A stretch of DNA of 64,000 nt from Hanleya hanleyi (Eukaryota; Mollusca; Polyplacophora; Lepidopleurida; Hanleyidae), in NCBI GenBank assembly GCA_036873755.1, contig JAVTVY010019576.1, positions 16,432-80,431 of the forward strand. Direction: 5' to 3'. The notes under the pieces were generated by a model. It was not told the origin of the DNA and ran no database searches. It was given only the letters and a program-made list of their open reading frames with translations. Below are positions 49,501 through 56,666 of this stretch, in pieces (position 1 is the first letter of the stretch; each line of letters begins with the position of its first letter). The position numbers and the translations under genes are program-made.

Positions 49501-49904
49501 TTAAGAAAAGATATCCTTTGTCTTCTTGGATGTGCGTCGTCGCTGGGTCGGTCGTCGACTGGTGCGTGGTCTCGGTGGGGCAGCTCTTTTATTCCCAACG
49601 GTGCGTTGTGCTTTGGCCACCAAGACGCCTCCCGCTTCTTTGGCCCGCCGTTTCAAGGCTTTGGGTGCCGTACCCCCAAGACATCACCGGCCACTTGCAG
49701 TCCACTGCGTACCGCTTGTTTGCCGATTGCTTTCACCCCACGCGTCACCAAGGGCAGGAACGTTTTCACAATGCTGCCGAGTATGTTCCCCAGACCATGT
49801 CCTCGTTGCATGCGTGCACCGCTAAATACCGGAAAGCCACCCCCGGCCTGTTGGGCATAATAGTCGGCATAGCTGCGTGCATCGCACTCGTAAGGTACTT
49901 TCAT
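49501..49904 (-). pseudogene. pVI-like minor virion protein, copy B (frameshift)
   Basis: ATG at 49904 overlaps the penton stop as TAATG. The first 75 or so residues include YYAQQAGGGFPVFSG, QRGHGLGNILG and PLVTRGVKAIGKQAVRSG, a set of motifs I associate with the pVI/membrane-active-type protein of Polintons and adintoviruses. A frame change at a run of five C (plus strand 49673-49677) produces an early stop at 49653; the other frame continues as an Arg/Lys-rich tail to the TAA at 49503-49501, whose end matches the remnant in copy A. One base gained or lost in the run explains it, or a sequencing error. Confidence 0.75.
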
Positions 49905-50692
49905 TATGCAAAGTGGGGAGCACGTGCTTGTCGAAAATGAAGTGTCAGCACCACTTTTCCTCGTTCGAATGCCACCGGTCGTCCCGTGTCATCTCTTATA
50001 TCCACCGTGATCGTGTTGATGTCAGTTTGTCGTACGGGCAAGTAGAGCATGTGGGTGAAACTGTGGGTGACTTGACCTCCATACGTCTTTTTAATGGGGA
50101 CCACCCGTAACAGAGGTGTGTTGATATCGCCCACGATGTGGTTGTCCACCACGTCCGAGTAGACGTAGAGTCCGTACATACCCGACTTCATATCCATCGG
50201 CATCTCGCCATGGTGTTGGGAGGGACCAGCGAACGTCTGTAGATCGAAACCCAGCATTTGCTGTAGTGTAGGACTGAGTTTCACATTCACGGTATCGGTG
50301 ACGGTAAGCTGTGCCTTGTCGTTGTGTACGTTGACATCGAAGAACACGTTTCTCTTGAAGCGCAAGGCTATCAGGCGTGTTGCACTATCCGTCACCCCCC
50401 GTAGCGCCTTATCATGCATCAGTCTTGACAGCCCACCCATGAACTCTTTGGGGGTATCGTATTGGCCTTCGGGCAGGGTGAGCCGGGTGTTTTTGCCTTC
50501 GTAGGTGACCTCGTACCACACTTCATTGGCTCGCACGTTGTACCACGAGTAAGGGTATTGGATATCCACGAGGGCACATTCCCACCGGCCAGGTAAATGT
50601 AACGGTTGCGGTAACTGGGTGACGTACTTGGCCACGGTGTTGTCAGGAAACACATCCAGCGAACTGTTACTGGGTAGGGTCAGGTAAAACAT
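49904..50692 (-). CDS. mCP: Penton-type minor capsid protein (single jelly-roll), copy B
   Basis: 262 residues, intact, starting MFYLTLPSNSS. Family markers near the N-terminus are NTVAKYVTQLPQPLHL and WECALVDIQYPYSW; further in are LTLPEGQYDT, LSPTLQQMLGF, and MYGLYVYSDVVD. Length and order fit Polinton minor capsid proteins, which form the pentameric vertices. Stop and next start overlap (TAATG). The corresponding gene in copy A is completely deleted. A 'tattaaaa' about 35 nt upstream may be its TATA box. Confidence 0.9.
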   Translation of the reverse strand: MFYLTLPSNSSLDVFPDNTVAKYVTQLPQPLHLPGRWECALVDIQYPYSWYNVRANEVWYEVTYEGKNTRLTLPEGQYDTPKEFMGGLSRLMHDKALRGVTDSATRLIALRFKRNVFFDVNVHNDKAQLTVTDTVNVKLSPTLQQMLGFDLQTFAGPSQHHGEMPMDMKSGMYGLYVYSDVVDNHIVGDINTPLLRVVPIKKTYGGQVTHSFTHMLYLPVRQTDINTITVDIRDDTGRPVAFERGKVVLTLHFRQARAPHFA

Positions 50693-50725
50693 GGCGACTG
50701 AGCTGTCCTGCTGCTGCTGTTGGTT

Positions 50726-51595
50726 TTAATAGGTGTTCCAGGCCTTGGGCGGTTGTGTCCGGCGTCGTGTTCGTCGCGTTGACTTGCTACGTGTCACGGC
50801 TCTGGAGATGTGGGGTGTCCTGATCGAGGGTGGTTTTTTAAAGGTCTGAAAAGAAGGTGCCCGTTGTGATGGTGGTGGAGTTTTGGGGGGTGACTCCGGT
50901 TCCCAGTCGGCTTCCCAAGAAGGTTGTGGTGAGAGTCGTGGTGCACGACTCGGCGATTGCTGGGTTTGCTGCATAAAGGCCCAGCGGTGGGGGTTCCCCA
51001 CCAATTCCTGTGGTACATGCATGTCTTTCAAGCCTTGAGCGAAGACCTCCCATCCTCGAGGATCGGTGTGCGATCTGCGTTGACGCATCAGATCATTCAC
51101 TAAATCCGTCATGTGGGTGCCGGGGACCACCTGATTCTGTACCAGGAGTTCGTCTTTATCATTCCAAGTCATGTTAGGATTCTGTTTCATCCGTTGTAAT
51201 ACCAGGCCAGCTTGTTTCTTGAACGAGGCAGGTACACTCTTCAGCACTTCGTCTTCCACCCACTGTGGGGCTGTGGGGGCTACCCCTGGTAATGGCGGCT
51301 GTTGGAACGGTGCTGAGGTCAGCGGTCTGTCACGTGGTGGTGGTGGTGGTGGTGGTGGTGCTGTTGCTGGGGTAGACAGGGTTTTGTATTGGTCCATGAA
51401 CGTCATGTACCGTTGAAGCGTCTCATTGTACCGTTGTACTTTCTCACTGTCGCTTAACCCCGGTCTCTGTAAGATCTGTTGCATCTCTCCATCGAGGCTG
51501 TTTATGGTCTTCACCGTAGGTGGGACAGGGTAGGGTGATTGGAGGTTTTGCAGGAACCGTGGTTCGACGAGGACCATTTTTTTCGTGTGGTTCAT
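50726..51595 (-). CDS. Proline-rich virion-type protein, copy B
   Basis: 289 residues, intact. The start ATG 51595 overlaps the core-like stop (ATGA). Residues about 30-70 carry the conserved LQRPGLSDSEKVQ and ETLQRYM block. Then comes a run of about eight Pro coded by CCA/CCG repeats (51,335-51,365), then FKKQAGLVLQRMK and DPRGWEVFAQGLKDM, and an Arg/Ser/Pro-rich C-terminus with RTRRRTQ. I take it as the uncharacterised Polinton virion-type protein found between core-like and penton genes. Function unknown. Confidence 0.7.
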   Translation of the reverse strand: MNHTKKMVLVEPRFLQNLQSPYPVPPTVKTINSLDGEMQQILQRPGLSDSEKVQRYNETLQRYMTFMDQYKTLSTPATAPPPPPPPPRDRPLTSAPFQQPPLPGVAPTAPQWVEDEVLKSVPASFKKQAGLVLQRMKQNPNMTWNDKDELLVQNQVVPGTHMTDLVNDLMRQRRSHTDPRGWEVFAQGLKDMHVPQELVGNPHRWAFMQQTQQSPSRAPRLSPQPSWEADWEPESPPKTPPPSQRAPSFQTFKKPPSIRTPHISRAVTRSKSTRRTRRRTQPPKAWNTY

Positions 51596-51933
51596 TGTCG
51601 GCCGAAGAGTCCACCCAATACTGGACCCAACACGGAAGCGGCCAACGGTGCTAAGATGGCCCCGAGAAAGCCGCCTTTCTGTAACACCTTTTTCTTTTGT
51701 GTTTGAGGGACCCGCTTGTGGACTAGGGTTCGGAGACCTGTCTTATGCTTGGCCAACTTGGTCTTCTGAGCCGGAGTCAGTGGTACGTTGCCTTTTAACA
51801 GGTTGTACCCGATCTCGCACAGACAGCGTACAAGGTCAGGGTCCGCACCGCGTACAATGGTTCGGACTAACTCGGGTGGGGCCGTCTTCAATACACGGAG
51901 CGTGGGAGCGTGCTTCCGTACTCGCGCAGACAT
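51592..51933 (-). CDS. Small basic virion core-like protein, copy B
   Basis: 113 residues from MSARVRKH, intact. A basic middle (KTKLAKHKTGLRTLV, TQKKKVLQKGG) is followed by a hydrophobic Gly/Ala/Leu C-terminus (FLGAILAPLAASVLG). This start is used rather than an upstream non-ATG extension. It is about 90% identical by eye to copy A. A DNA-condensing or core role is proposed for such Polinton proteins; here that is inference. Confidence 0.72.
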   Translation of the reverse strand: MSARVRKHAPTLRVLKTAPPELVRTIVRGADPDLVRCLCEIGYNLLKGNVPLTPAQKTKLAKHKTGLRTLVHKRVPQTQKKKVLQKGGFLGAILAPLAASVLGPVLGGLFGRQ

Positions 51934-51968
51934 CCTGTACAACTAATGCTAGAACCCACAACTCTGCC

Positions 51969-51977
51969 CTTTTTATC
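51969..51977 (-). promoter_or_regulatory. TATA-like box of the core-like gene, copy B
   Basis: GATAAAAAG, 36-44 nt before the ATG at 51933 and just after the poly(A) signal of the upstream unit. The same layout is present in copy A. Confidence 0.5.
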
Positions 51978-52019
51978 CACCTCACAGACAAAGTCAACCC
52001 TGCTGTGGTATTCATTCTT

Positions 52020-52025
52020 TTTATT
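52020..52025 (-). terminator. Poly(A) signal after ATPase, copy B
   Basis: AATAAA on the minus strand about 60 nt past the ATPase end, conserved with copy A (29293-29298). It would close a membrane protein-ATPase transcript before the next promoter. Confidence 0.5.
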
Positions 52026-52084
52026 ATTCCCCATCATCAAACACACAGACCCCAGCTGGGGGCGCCACTGTGGGTGTGTTTACA

Positions 52085-52664
52085 TTATTTTTGCATGTAC
52101 ACGTGGTGGGTCTCTCCGGGAAAGATGCCGGTCCGTAGTCGAAGGTGGTCGGGGGTGGCTTGCTTGAGGTCGAACAGCATATACCCGTGCTGAGGGGTTG
52201 TGGCATCGGCCGGGATACATCTGTCTCGCCAGGTGCAGCAGTTGAGTGGTATCTCTCGGGTTTTTGAAGACCACCAGGTAGTGGGCATTTAAGCTGATAT
52301 TCCGATGTTCTTTGTTTTTACTGAACAGATTCTGCACAATGTAGATGATGCTGAGCCGTCGATGATGGCTGCCTTTGGTAAAGAGTTGGGTGACCCGTGC
52401 ATCCGTCTCCGCCATGAGATCATCCAGAACCACCAAGGTGTCGGGTTCCAAATTGGCCAGGTTGGGTAGGCCTTCCACGAACGTGATGTGGGGCATTGCT
52501 GCATACGCTTCCTGCCATTCTCCGTAACACCACACGACTCTGGCAATGGGTGGAGTGATCATGCTGTCGGCGTGTTGAAGGAGCTTCCTGACGAAGTGCG
52601 TTTTGCCGGAGCCCGTCGGTCCTGCGATGACGCAAGTGAAGGGATGCTGCCACCCAGGGTCCAT
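52085..52664 (-). pseudogene. ATP: A32/FtsK-type packaging ATPase, copy B (29-nt deletion)
   Basis: ATG 52664. Walker A AGPTGSGKTH and Walker B LVVLDDLM are intact, as is SIIYIVQNLF. At about 52,207-52,211 a 29-nt stretch present in copy A is missing, so the last third runs in the wrong frame to 52080; the correct C-terminal frame (GIFPGE) survives downstream to 52085. The gene therefore encodes an active-looking P-loop with a scrambled C-terminus. It starts inside the 3' end of the membrane protein gene. Confidence 0.9.
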
Positions 52665-53128
52665 GGTTCGAGGTGTATCCGTTGTCGTGGTAACCCGCTC
52701 TTGTAAATTTCGTACGAGTGAACTGGAGTGGTGGTGGGTACAACGTCGGTCGTCGTTGTCTGTTCACGTTCAGAGATGGTGCTGGGGGTGGGTACAACGT
52801 GGGTGGTCGGTTCACTGTGAGGGATGAAATCCGGTGGGTCTTGAGACGTAGTAGGTGTACTTGGTGTAAGTGTAGAGCTCGACGTGGCTTGTACGCGGGG
52901 TGTGGTGGTGGTGGTGACTGGGCTCGATACGACTGGTGCTCTCTGTAGACCCGTTTCACTGATGGCTGGTGTTCTCAGTTGGTTAAGTAACGTACTGACA
53001 TAGGCTACGTCGTAAAACACACCTCCGTACAACACACTCAGCAGGGTTAGCAATAGCACCCCAAAGACCACTTGCGCTTTGCGCGTTTTGCGAGACGCTG
53101 TCTTCGGAGGCAGCTGCTGTTGGTCCAT
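52559..53128 (-). CDS. Ser/Thr-rich type II membrane protein, copy B
   Basis: 189 residues from ATG 53128 (MDQQQLPP). This start lies 49 nt after the TATA box and matches copy A; the frame upstream is only the overlap with integrase. A basic N-terminus (SRKTRKAQ) is followed by a membrane span (VVFGVLLLTLLSVLYGGVFY), about 90 Thr/Ser/Pro-rich residues, and HSYEIYKSGLPRQRI. It overlaps the ATPase gene by 106 nt. The stalk diverges strongly between A and B, while the ends are conserved. Role unknown; a surface glycoprotein or membrane anchor is plausible. Confidence 0.6.
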   Translation of the reverse strand: MDQQQLPPKTASRKTRKAQVVFGVLLLTLLSVLYGGVFYDVAYVSTLLNQLRTPAISETGLQRAPVVSSPVTTTTTPRVQATSSSTLTPSTPTTSQDPPDFIPHSEPTTHVVPTPSTISEREQTTTTDVVPTTTPVHSYEIYKSGLPRQRIHLEPWTLGGSIPSLASSQDRRAPAKRTSSGSSFNTPTA

Positions 53129-53176
53129 AGCACTGGGGTCGGACGTGGAATGAAGGAGGACGGCAGTGGTGTCTGG

Positions 53177-53184
53177 CTTTATAG
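53177..53184 (-). promoter_or_regulatory. TATA box of the membrane protein/ATPase unit, copy B
   Basis: CTATAAAG on the minus strand; its TAA is the integrase stop codon. Copy A has the same overlap at 28,153-28,160. Confidence 0.6.
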
Positions 53185-54237
53185 TCGTTTCACCTGGTTG
53201 GCAGCGACCCAGGAATTGAAGGAACTGGGCCAGCCTTGCCATTTTACGAAATGAAACAGTTTGCCACGTCGACGTTCCGTTTTCAAAATCTGCTCCACCG
53301 TGTAGTAGTCTTGCTGTGTTTTTACAACAGGCTGTAATTCCGTGTCGTAAAACGTCCCCAGCAACGTTTCCCCTTGGAGATCTTCCAGTTCATAGACTCG
53401 CCGCTGTCGGGGTAGGCGCCGTTTAATCAGGAAGTGCTCATCGCTCCAGTTGGGCAAGTAACTTTTCTCGAACTTGCCCTTGACTTTACTGATCCGTACA
53501 GGGTCCCCGACCTTGTACACCGCCTTCGTCGTTCGCTGCGATGGCCTGGGGTACAAGACACGCCGGACTTGGGCTTCATTGCGTTGGGTCACGGTAATGG
53601 GGGCTCTCTCTATACTTCGATGATAGGCTCGATTGTAACCCCTCACCAGTTTCGGGAGAACATCGATGTACCGCCTTGTATTCTTATACGTGAAATATTT
53701 ATACATGCGGCCTTTGAATGTCCTGTTGAACCTCTCCACCACGGAAGCCTTGGTCTCGTTGTACACCTTCTGTTTCTTGAGAAAGGCTTGGAACGGTCTG
53801 TTGAGGAATTCCGTGCCTTCGTCGGTTTGCAAATACAAAGGTTTGCGCCCGGTCTTGAAGATGTCTTTGAACGCCGCTATGAGATTTGCCCCCGTTTTCG
53901 TCCGGATGGGTACCACCCACGCATACTTGGATAGGATATCGATGCACGTCAAGATATACCGATTCTCATCGTTGTGTTTGGCAAAGGCGCTCATATCGAC
54001 CAAATCCGCTTGCCACTGGGCATCTATTCCTCCCACGATGACCCGGTTCCGTAGAAAATGGCGACGGACAGATCGATGTAAGGTATAGGTGTCTTGTCTT
54101 CTTAACCAATCTCGGACTTGGGCACGTTGTACCCCCTGGGGTTTGGCCGCTCGATAGAGAGCCGACAATGCACTATAGGCCGCCGGACTGTCGGGACTGT
54201 AGTATAAGTTATCCAACACCTTCTCCCAGCGCTTCAT
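53179..54237 (-). CDS. INT: Polinton integrase with C-terminal chromodomain, copy B (15-nt in-frame deletion)
   Basis: 352 codons, open. Catalytic Asp in WQADLVDM, Asp in QTDEGTEF and Glu in KASVVERFN are all present, as are the SH3-like YKVGDPVRISK and the chromodomain (YYTVEQIL to SSFNSW). Five residues present in copy A just before YNETKASVV are missing, which shortens the spacing between second Asp and Glu from 33 to 28 residues. That spacing is structurally constrained in DDE integrases, so activity is doubtful even though the frame is open. The promoter TATA lies within the preceding gene's last codons. Confidence 0.9.
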   Translation of the reverse strand: MKRWEKVLDNLYYSPDSPAAYSALSALYRAAKPQGVQRAQVRDWLRRQDTYTLHRSVRRHFLRNRVIVGGIDAQWQADLVDMSAFAKHNDENRYILTCIDILSKYAWVVPIRTKTGANLIAAFKDIFKTGRKPLYLQTDEGTEFLNRPFQAFLKKQKVYNETKASVVERFNRTFKGRMYKYFTYKNTRRYIDVLPKLVRGYNRAYHRSIERAPITVTQRNEAQVRRVLYPRPSQRTTKAVYKVGDPVRISKVKGKFEKSYLPNWSDEHFLIKRRLPRQRRVYELEDLQGETLLGTFYDTELQPVVKTQQDYYTVEQILKTERRRGKLFHFVKWQGWPSSFNSWVAANQVKRL

Positions 54238-54265
54238 GGTGACAAAATGATGATGGACCCTGGCT

Positions 54266-54730
54266 CTATCGTTTATTTATAACGGGTATATCTTGGGCCG
54301 GAGTTTCTTTCTGATTTTCTTCGTGGACTTCCACAGTGGCCATGGTAAATGACCAGTCCAACTCGTCTGATGACCGCTTGATAAGCACTTCATCCACATC
54401 CACCACGGCATCTTCCAATGCAGACCATAGATCAGGGTGAAGGGTAAAATGCACTGTACCTCCATCTAGCCGAGCCAATTGAGCAAAGAAAGGGCCGCGT
54501 CGGATGTACACATCGTGACACAAGTGGATGAGGTCGCCGTCCAGTTCACCAGACAACACCCGTTTGAATTTGGTCCAGCCCTCCCGGGACAGACGAATGT
54601 GAGCCGGGCACGGTTGTGTAGGGTCCGTGTCTCCCACCACCTCCTCCATGATATCGACCTTATCCGCATACACGTGCAGGAAACCCTCGGGGGTCAAGCT
54701 GAAATACGCCAGTACTATATGCTCCGTCAT
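54266..54730 (-). CDS. PC4-like protein 2, copy B
   Basis: 154 residues from ATG 54730 (MTEHIVLAYF), chosen because the TATA box at 54777-54770 places the transcript start between it and the longer in-frame start at 54760. It is a paralogue of the upstream gene, sharing EGWTKFKRVLSGELDGDLIHL in shortened form GWTKFKRVLSGELDG. The C-terminal part VHFTLHPDLWSALEDAVVDVD matches the PC4/Sub1 pattern of a last strand, a Trp and an amphipathic helix with acidic end; here quoted as FTLHPDLWSALED. If so it would bind single-stranded DNA. There is no counterpart in copy A. Confidence 0.6.
   Translation of the reverse strand: MTEHIVLAYFSLTPEGFLHVYADKVDIMEEVVGDTDPTQPCPAHIRLSREGWTKFKRVLSGELDGDLIHLCHDVYIRRGPFFAQLARLDGGTVHFTLHPDLWSALEDAVVDVDEVLIKRSSDELDWSFTMATVEVHEENQKETPAQDIPVINKR
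54274..54281 (-). promoter_or_regulatory. TATA box of integrase gene, copy B
   Basis: TATAAATA on the minus strand, 37 nt before the integrase ATG and within the last codons of PC4-like 2 (…INKR stop). Confidence 0.65.
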
Positions 54731-54769
54731 GGTCAGTACGTGAATGGTACCAGATTTCACTGTCTCTCG

Positions 54770-54777
54770 TATTTATA
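54770..54777 (-). promoter_or_regulatory. TATA box of PC4-like 2, copy B
   Basis: TATAAATA on the minus strand, 40 nt before the preferred ATG at 54730; followed by a 'ccattcac' initiator-like sequence. Confidence 0.65.
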
Positions 54778-54802
54778 GGGAGAACCCCGTGAGATCAAAG
54801 GA

Positions 54803-55297
54803 TCAGGTGGTCATGTCATTGGGCTGACTGAGTCTAGCGGGGTAATCAATGGCATCGTCGTCGGGTTCATGTAGTTGTTCATGGGGTTCAGCCGCCGCGT
54901 CTTCCATAGCACGAACCCACGCTAATTGGTCGGGTGATCGGTCGTCCGGTGTAAATAACTGGTCCACAATAGGCACTATTTTCTCCAAGGCTGACCACAC
55001 AGAGGAAGTTAGGCTGATACTTCGCGTAGGCTCTTGGTAGGGACCCAGACGTATGTGGACGGGTGGTACGGAATATACGTAGATGGCGTTGTCCAGGTGG
55101 ATGAGGTCTCCGTCCAACTCACCGCTCAACACCCGTTTAAACTTAGTCCACCCATCACGCTGTAGTGTCACCGGATTCGATAGCCTCTCAGCGGGCGTCC
55201 AGTAAATAGCTTGATCGTCTTTCACCAGCGTGACTTTATCTTGATAAATGTATAACCTCACACTGGGTGTAAGAGGCAGGATGGCGCGTAGTGACAT
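54803..55297 (-). CDS. PC4-like protein 1, copy B
   Basis: 164 residues from ATG 55297 (MSLRAILPLTP). The in-frame start at 55333 lies only 17 nt from the TATA box and is unlikely to be transcribed. The N-terminal half has VRLYIYQDKVTLV, then GWTKFKRVLSGELDG; the C-terminal half has ISLTSSVWSALEKIVPIVD. The latter resembles the conserved end of PC4 proteins (GISLTxxQW..L...I..ID). I infer a single-strand DNA-binding or transcription-cofactor role. The C-terminus is acidic (EPDDDAIDY). Orthologue of the broken gene at 26516 in copy A. Confidence 0.65.
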   Translation of the reverse strand: MSLRAILPLTPSVRLYIYQDKVTLVKDDQAIYWTPAERLSNPVTLQRDGWTKFKRVLSGELDGDLIHLDNAIYVYSVPPVHIRLGPYQEPTRSISLTSSVWSALEKIVPIVDQLFTPDDRSPDQLAWVRAMEDAAAEPHEQLHEPDDDAIDYPARLSQPNDMTT

Positions 55298-55349
55298 GCT
55301 TGCTGTAAATGTCGAAGGGAGAATGACACACACTCTGTCTCATCCCCTG

Positions 55350-55357
55350 TATTTATA
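55350..55357 (-). promoter_or_regulatory. TATA box of PC4-like 1, copy B
   Basis: TATAAATA on the minus strand, 53 nt before ATG 55297, followed by an initiator-like 'gtcattctcc' about 35 nt downstream that is shared with the duplicated promoter of copy A. Confidence 0.65.
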
Positions 55358-55360
55358 GTG

Positions 55361-55687
55361 TCAATACCACAGCGCCAGGGTGAATAGGGCACAGACTAGT
55401 ATGAGGCCAACCAGCCGGCGCTGGTTCCGGCGTGAGCGCTCCTGGTCCATAGCGCGAGCATCAAGGATGGCTGTCATAGTCCAGTAGTGGTGAGTGATGG
55501 CACGCCTCTCCATCGAGTGCACTCTGTGGAGGACCGCTTCTGTGAACTCGTTCAGGATCTGGCGTCGTCCCTCGTTGTCGTCGCCATCTGCAAACATGGA
55601 CCGGACCACTGCTCGGTAACCCGTGAATGAATTCACCACGGTGGCATACTGTAAAATGCGAGTCGCATGGGGCTGGATCTCCGCCAT
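55361..55687 (-). CDS. Small tail-anchored membrane protein, first gene of Polinton B
   Basis: 108 residues, starting MAEIQPHATRILQ. The body is helical-looking and charged (DDNEGRRQILNEF, RRAITHHYW, QERSRRNQRR) and the last 19 residues are hydrophobic (LVGLILVCALFTLALWY), so a C-terminal membrane anchor is likely. I do not recognise the family. It has its own TATA box and is absent from copy A. Function unknown. Confidence 0.55.
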   Translation of the reverse strand: MAEIQPHATRILQYATVVNSFTGYRAVVRSMFADGDDNEGRRQILNEFTEAVLHRVHSMERRAITHHYWTMTAILDARAMDQERSRRNQRRLVGLILVCALFTLALWY

Positions 55688-55727
55688 GGCTCTGTAGAAA
55701 TGAAGGTGTGGGATCCAGAGGGACGTG

Positions 55728-55734
55728 TTTTATA
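55728..55734 (-). promoter_or_regulatory. TATA box of the tail-anchored protein gene
   Basis: TATAAAA on the minus strand, about 41-47 nt before ATG 55687. Confidence 0.6.
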
Positions 55735-55739
55735 GACCA

Positions 55740-56200
55740 GATGTAGCTCTACGGGTGTAGTCCGTGATACGTACTATTCTGATGGGTTAGTCCAAAAAAA
55801 AAGGGAGCAACAACAACAACAACAACAACACAGATTACAGATCAATCCTTTTTCCAGGTCACGCCCGATTCACGCAGACCGGAAGTGACGTCATACACCT
55901 GCGCACAACCGTGATGGAAAACAAATGGATATGACCTTGAACTGATCACGTGACCTCCCCGTGATGACAAATACCCAGAACCAAGTGAGTACATGCATCC
56001 CATAGTCCCAGGTCATAGTCGCACAACCGTGATGGAAAAAACCCAGAACGAAGTCAGTACATGCATTCCATACAGGCAGACGAGGTCAAAATACTCGCTT
56101 CTGATTGGCTGGTCAGGTCAGGTAAGTCACAGTGCTCCGCAAAAGTAGTGCAATGAATACTCCCTACCCTAAAAATCGACTCTTTTTATACGTTTTTCTA
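55740..56200 (-). promoter_or_regulatory. Upstream region of the Polinton B gene cluster
   Basis: No gene. It contains a (caa)n run at about 55,808-55,833, the compound ETS/CRE site CCGGAAGTGACGTCA at 55879-55893, a 'gatcacgtgacc' E-box near 55,946, and two direct repeats of 'gcacaaccgtgatggaaaa' (55,904 and 56,021). It lies between the first gene and the terminal motif arrays. Confidence 0.5.
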
Positions 56201-56206
56201 TAATCC

Positions 56207-56666
56207 GCCATCTTGTCCCACCACCCACACACGCCGCCATCTTGTCCCACCACCCACACACGCCGCCATCTTGTCCCACCACCCACACACGCCGCCATCT
56301 TGTCCCACCACCCACACACGCCGCCATCTTATCCCACCACCCACACACGCCGCCATCTTGTCCCACCACCCACACACGCCGCCATCTTGTCCCACCACCC
56401 ACACACGCCGCCATCTTGTCCCACCACCCACACACGCCGCCATCTTGTCCCACCACCCACACACACACGCATGCGCACAATACCCACAGCCGCCATCTTG
56501 TCCCACCACCCACAACCGCCATCTTGTCTCACCACCCACAGCCGCCATCTTGTCCCACCACCCACAGCCGCCATCTTGTCCCACCACCCACAGCCGCCAT
56601 CTTGTCCCACCACCCACAGCCGCCATCTTGTCCCACCACCCACAGCCGCCATCTTGTCCCACCAGA
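56207..56666 (+). repeat. YY1-motif minisatellite inside the right end of Polinton B
   Basis: Nine 29-bp units starting ccgccatcttgtcccacc and ending acacacg, then a 'gcatgcgcac' spacer, then about seven 26-bp units ending cccacag. Every unit holds GCCGCCATCTTG or a one-base variant, a near-perfect YY1 consensus. The very long low-complexity frames on both strands are repeat artefacts. Confidence 0.9.

Noticed and set aside
51585..52193. 202-codon plus-strand frame over the core-like and ATPase genes
   Set aside because: Antisense shadow; no motifs, and the sense genes are conserved in copy A.
56207..56666. A CRISPR-like array of regular 26-29-bp repeats
   Set aside because: Units are contiguous with no unique spacers, and the context is animal DNA; it is a minisatellite.
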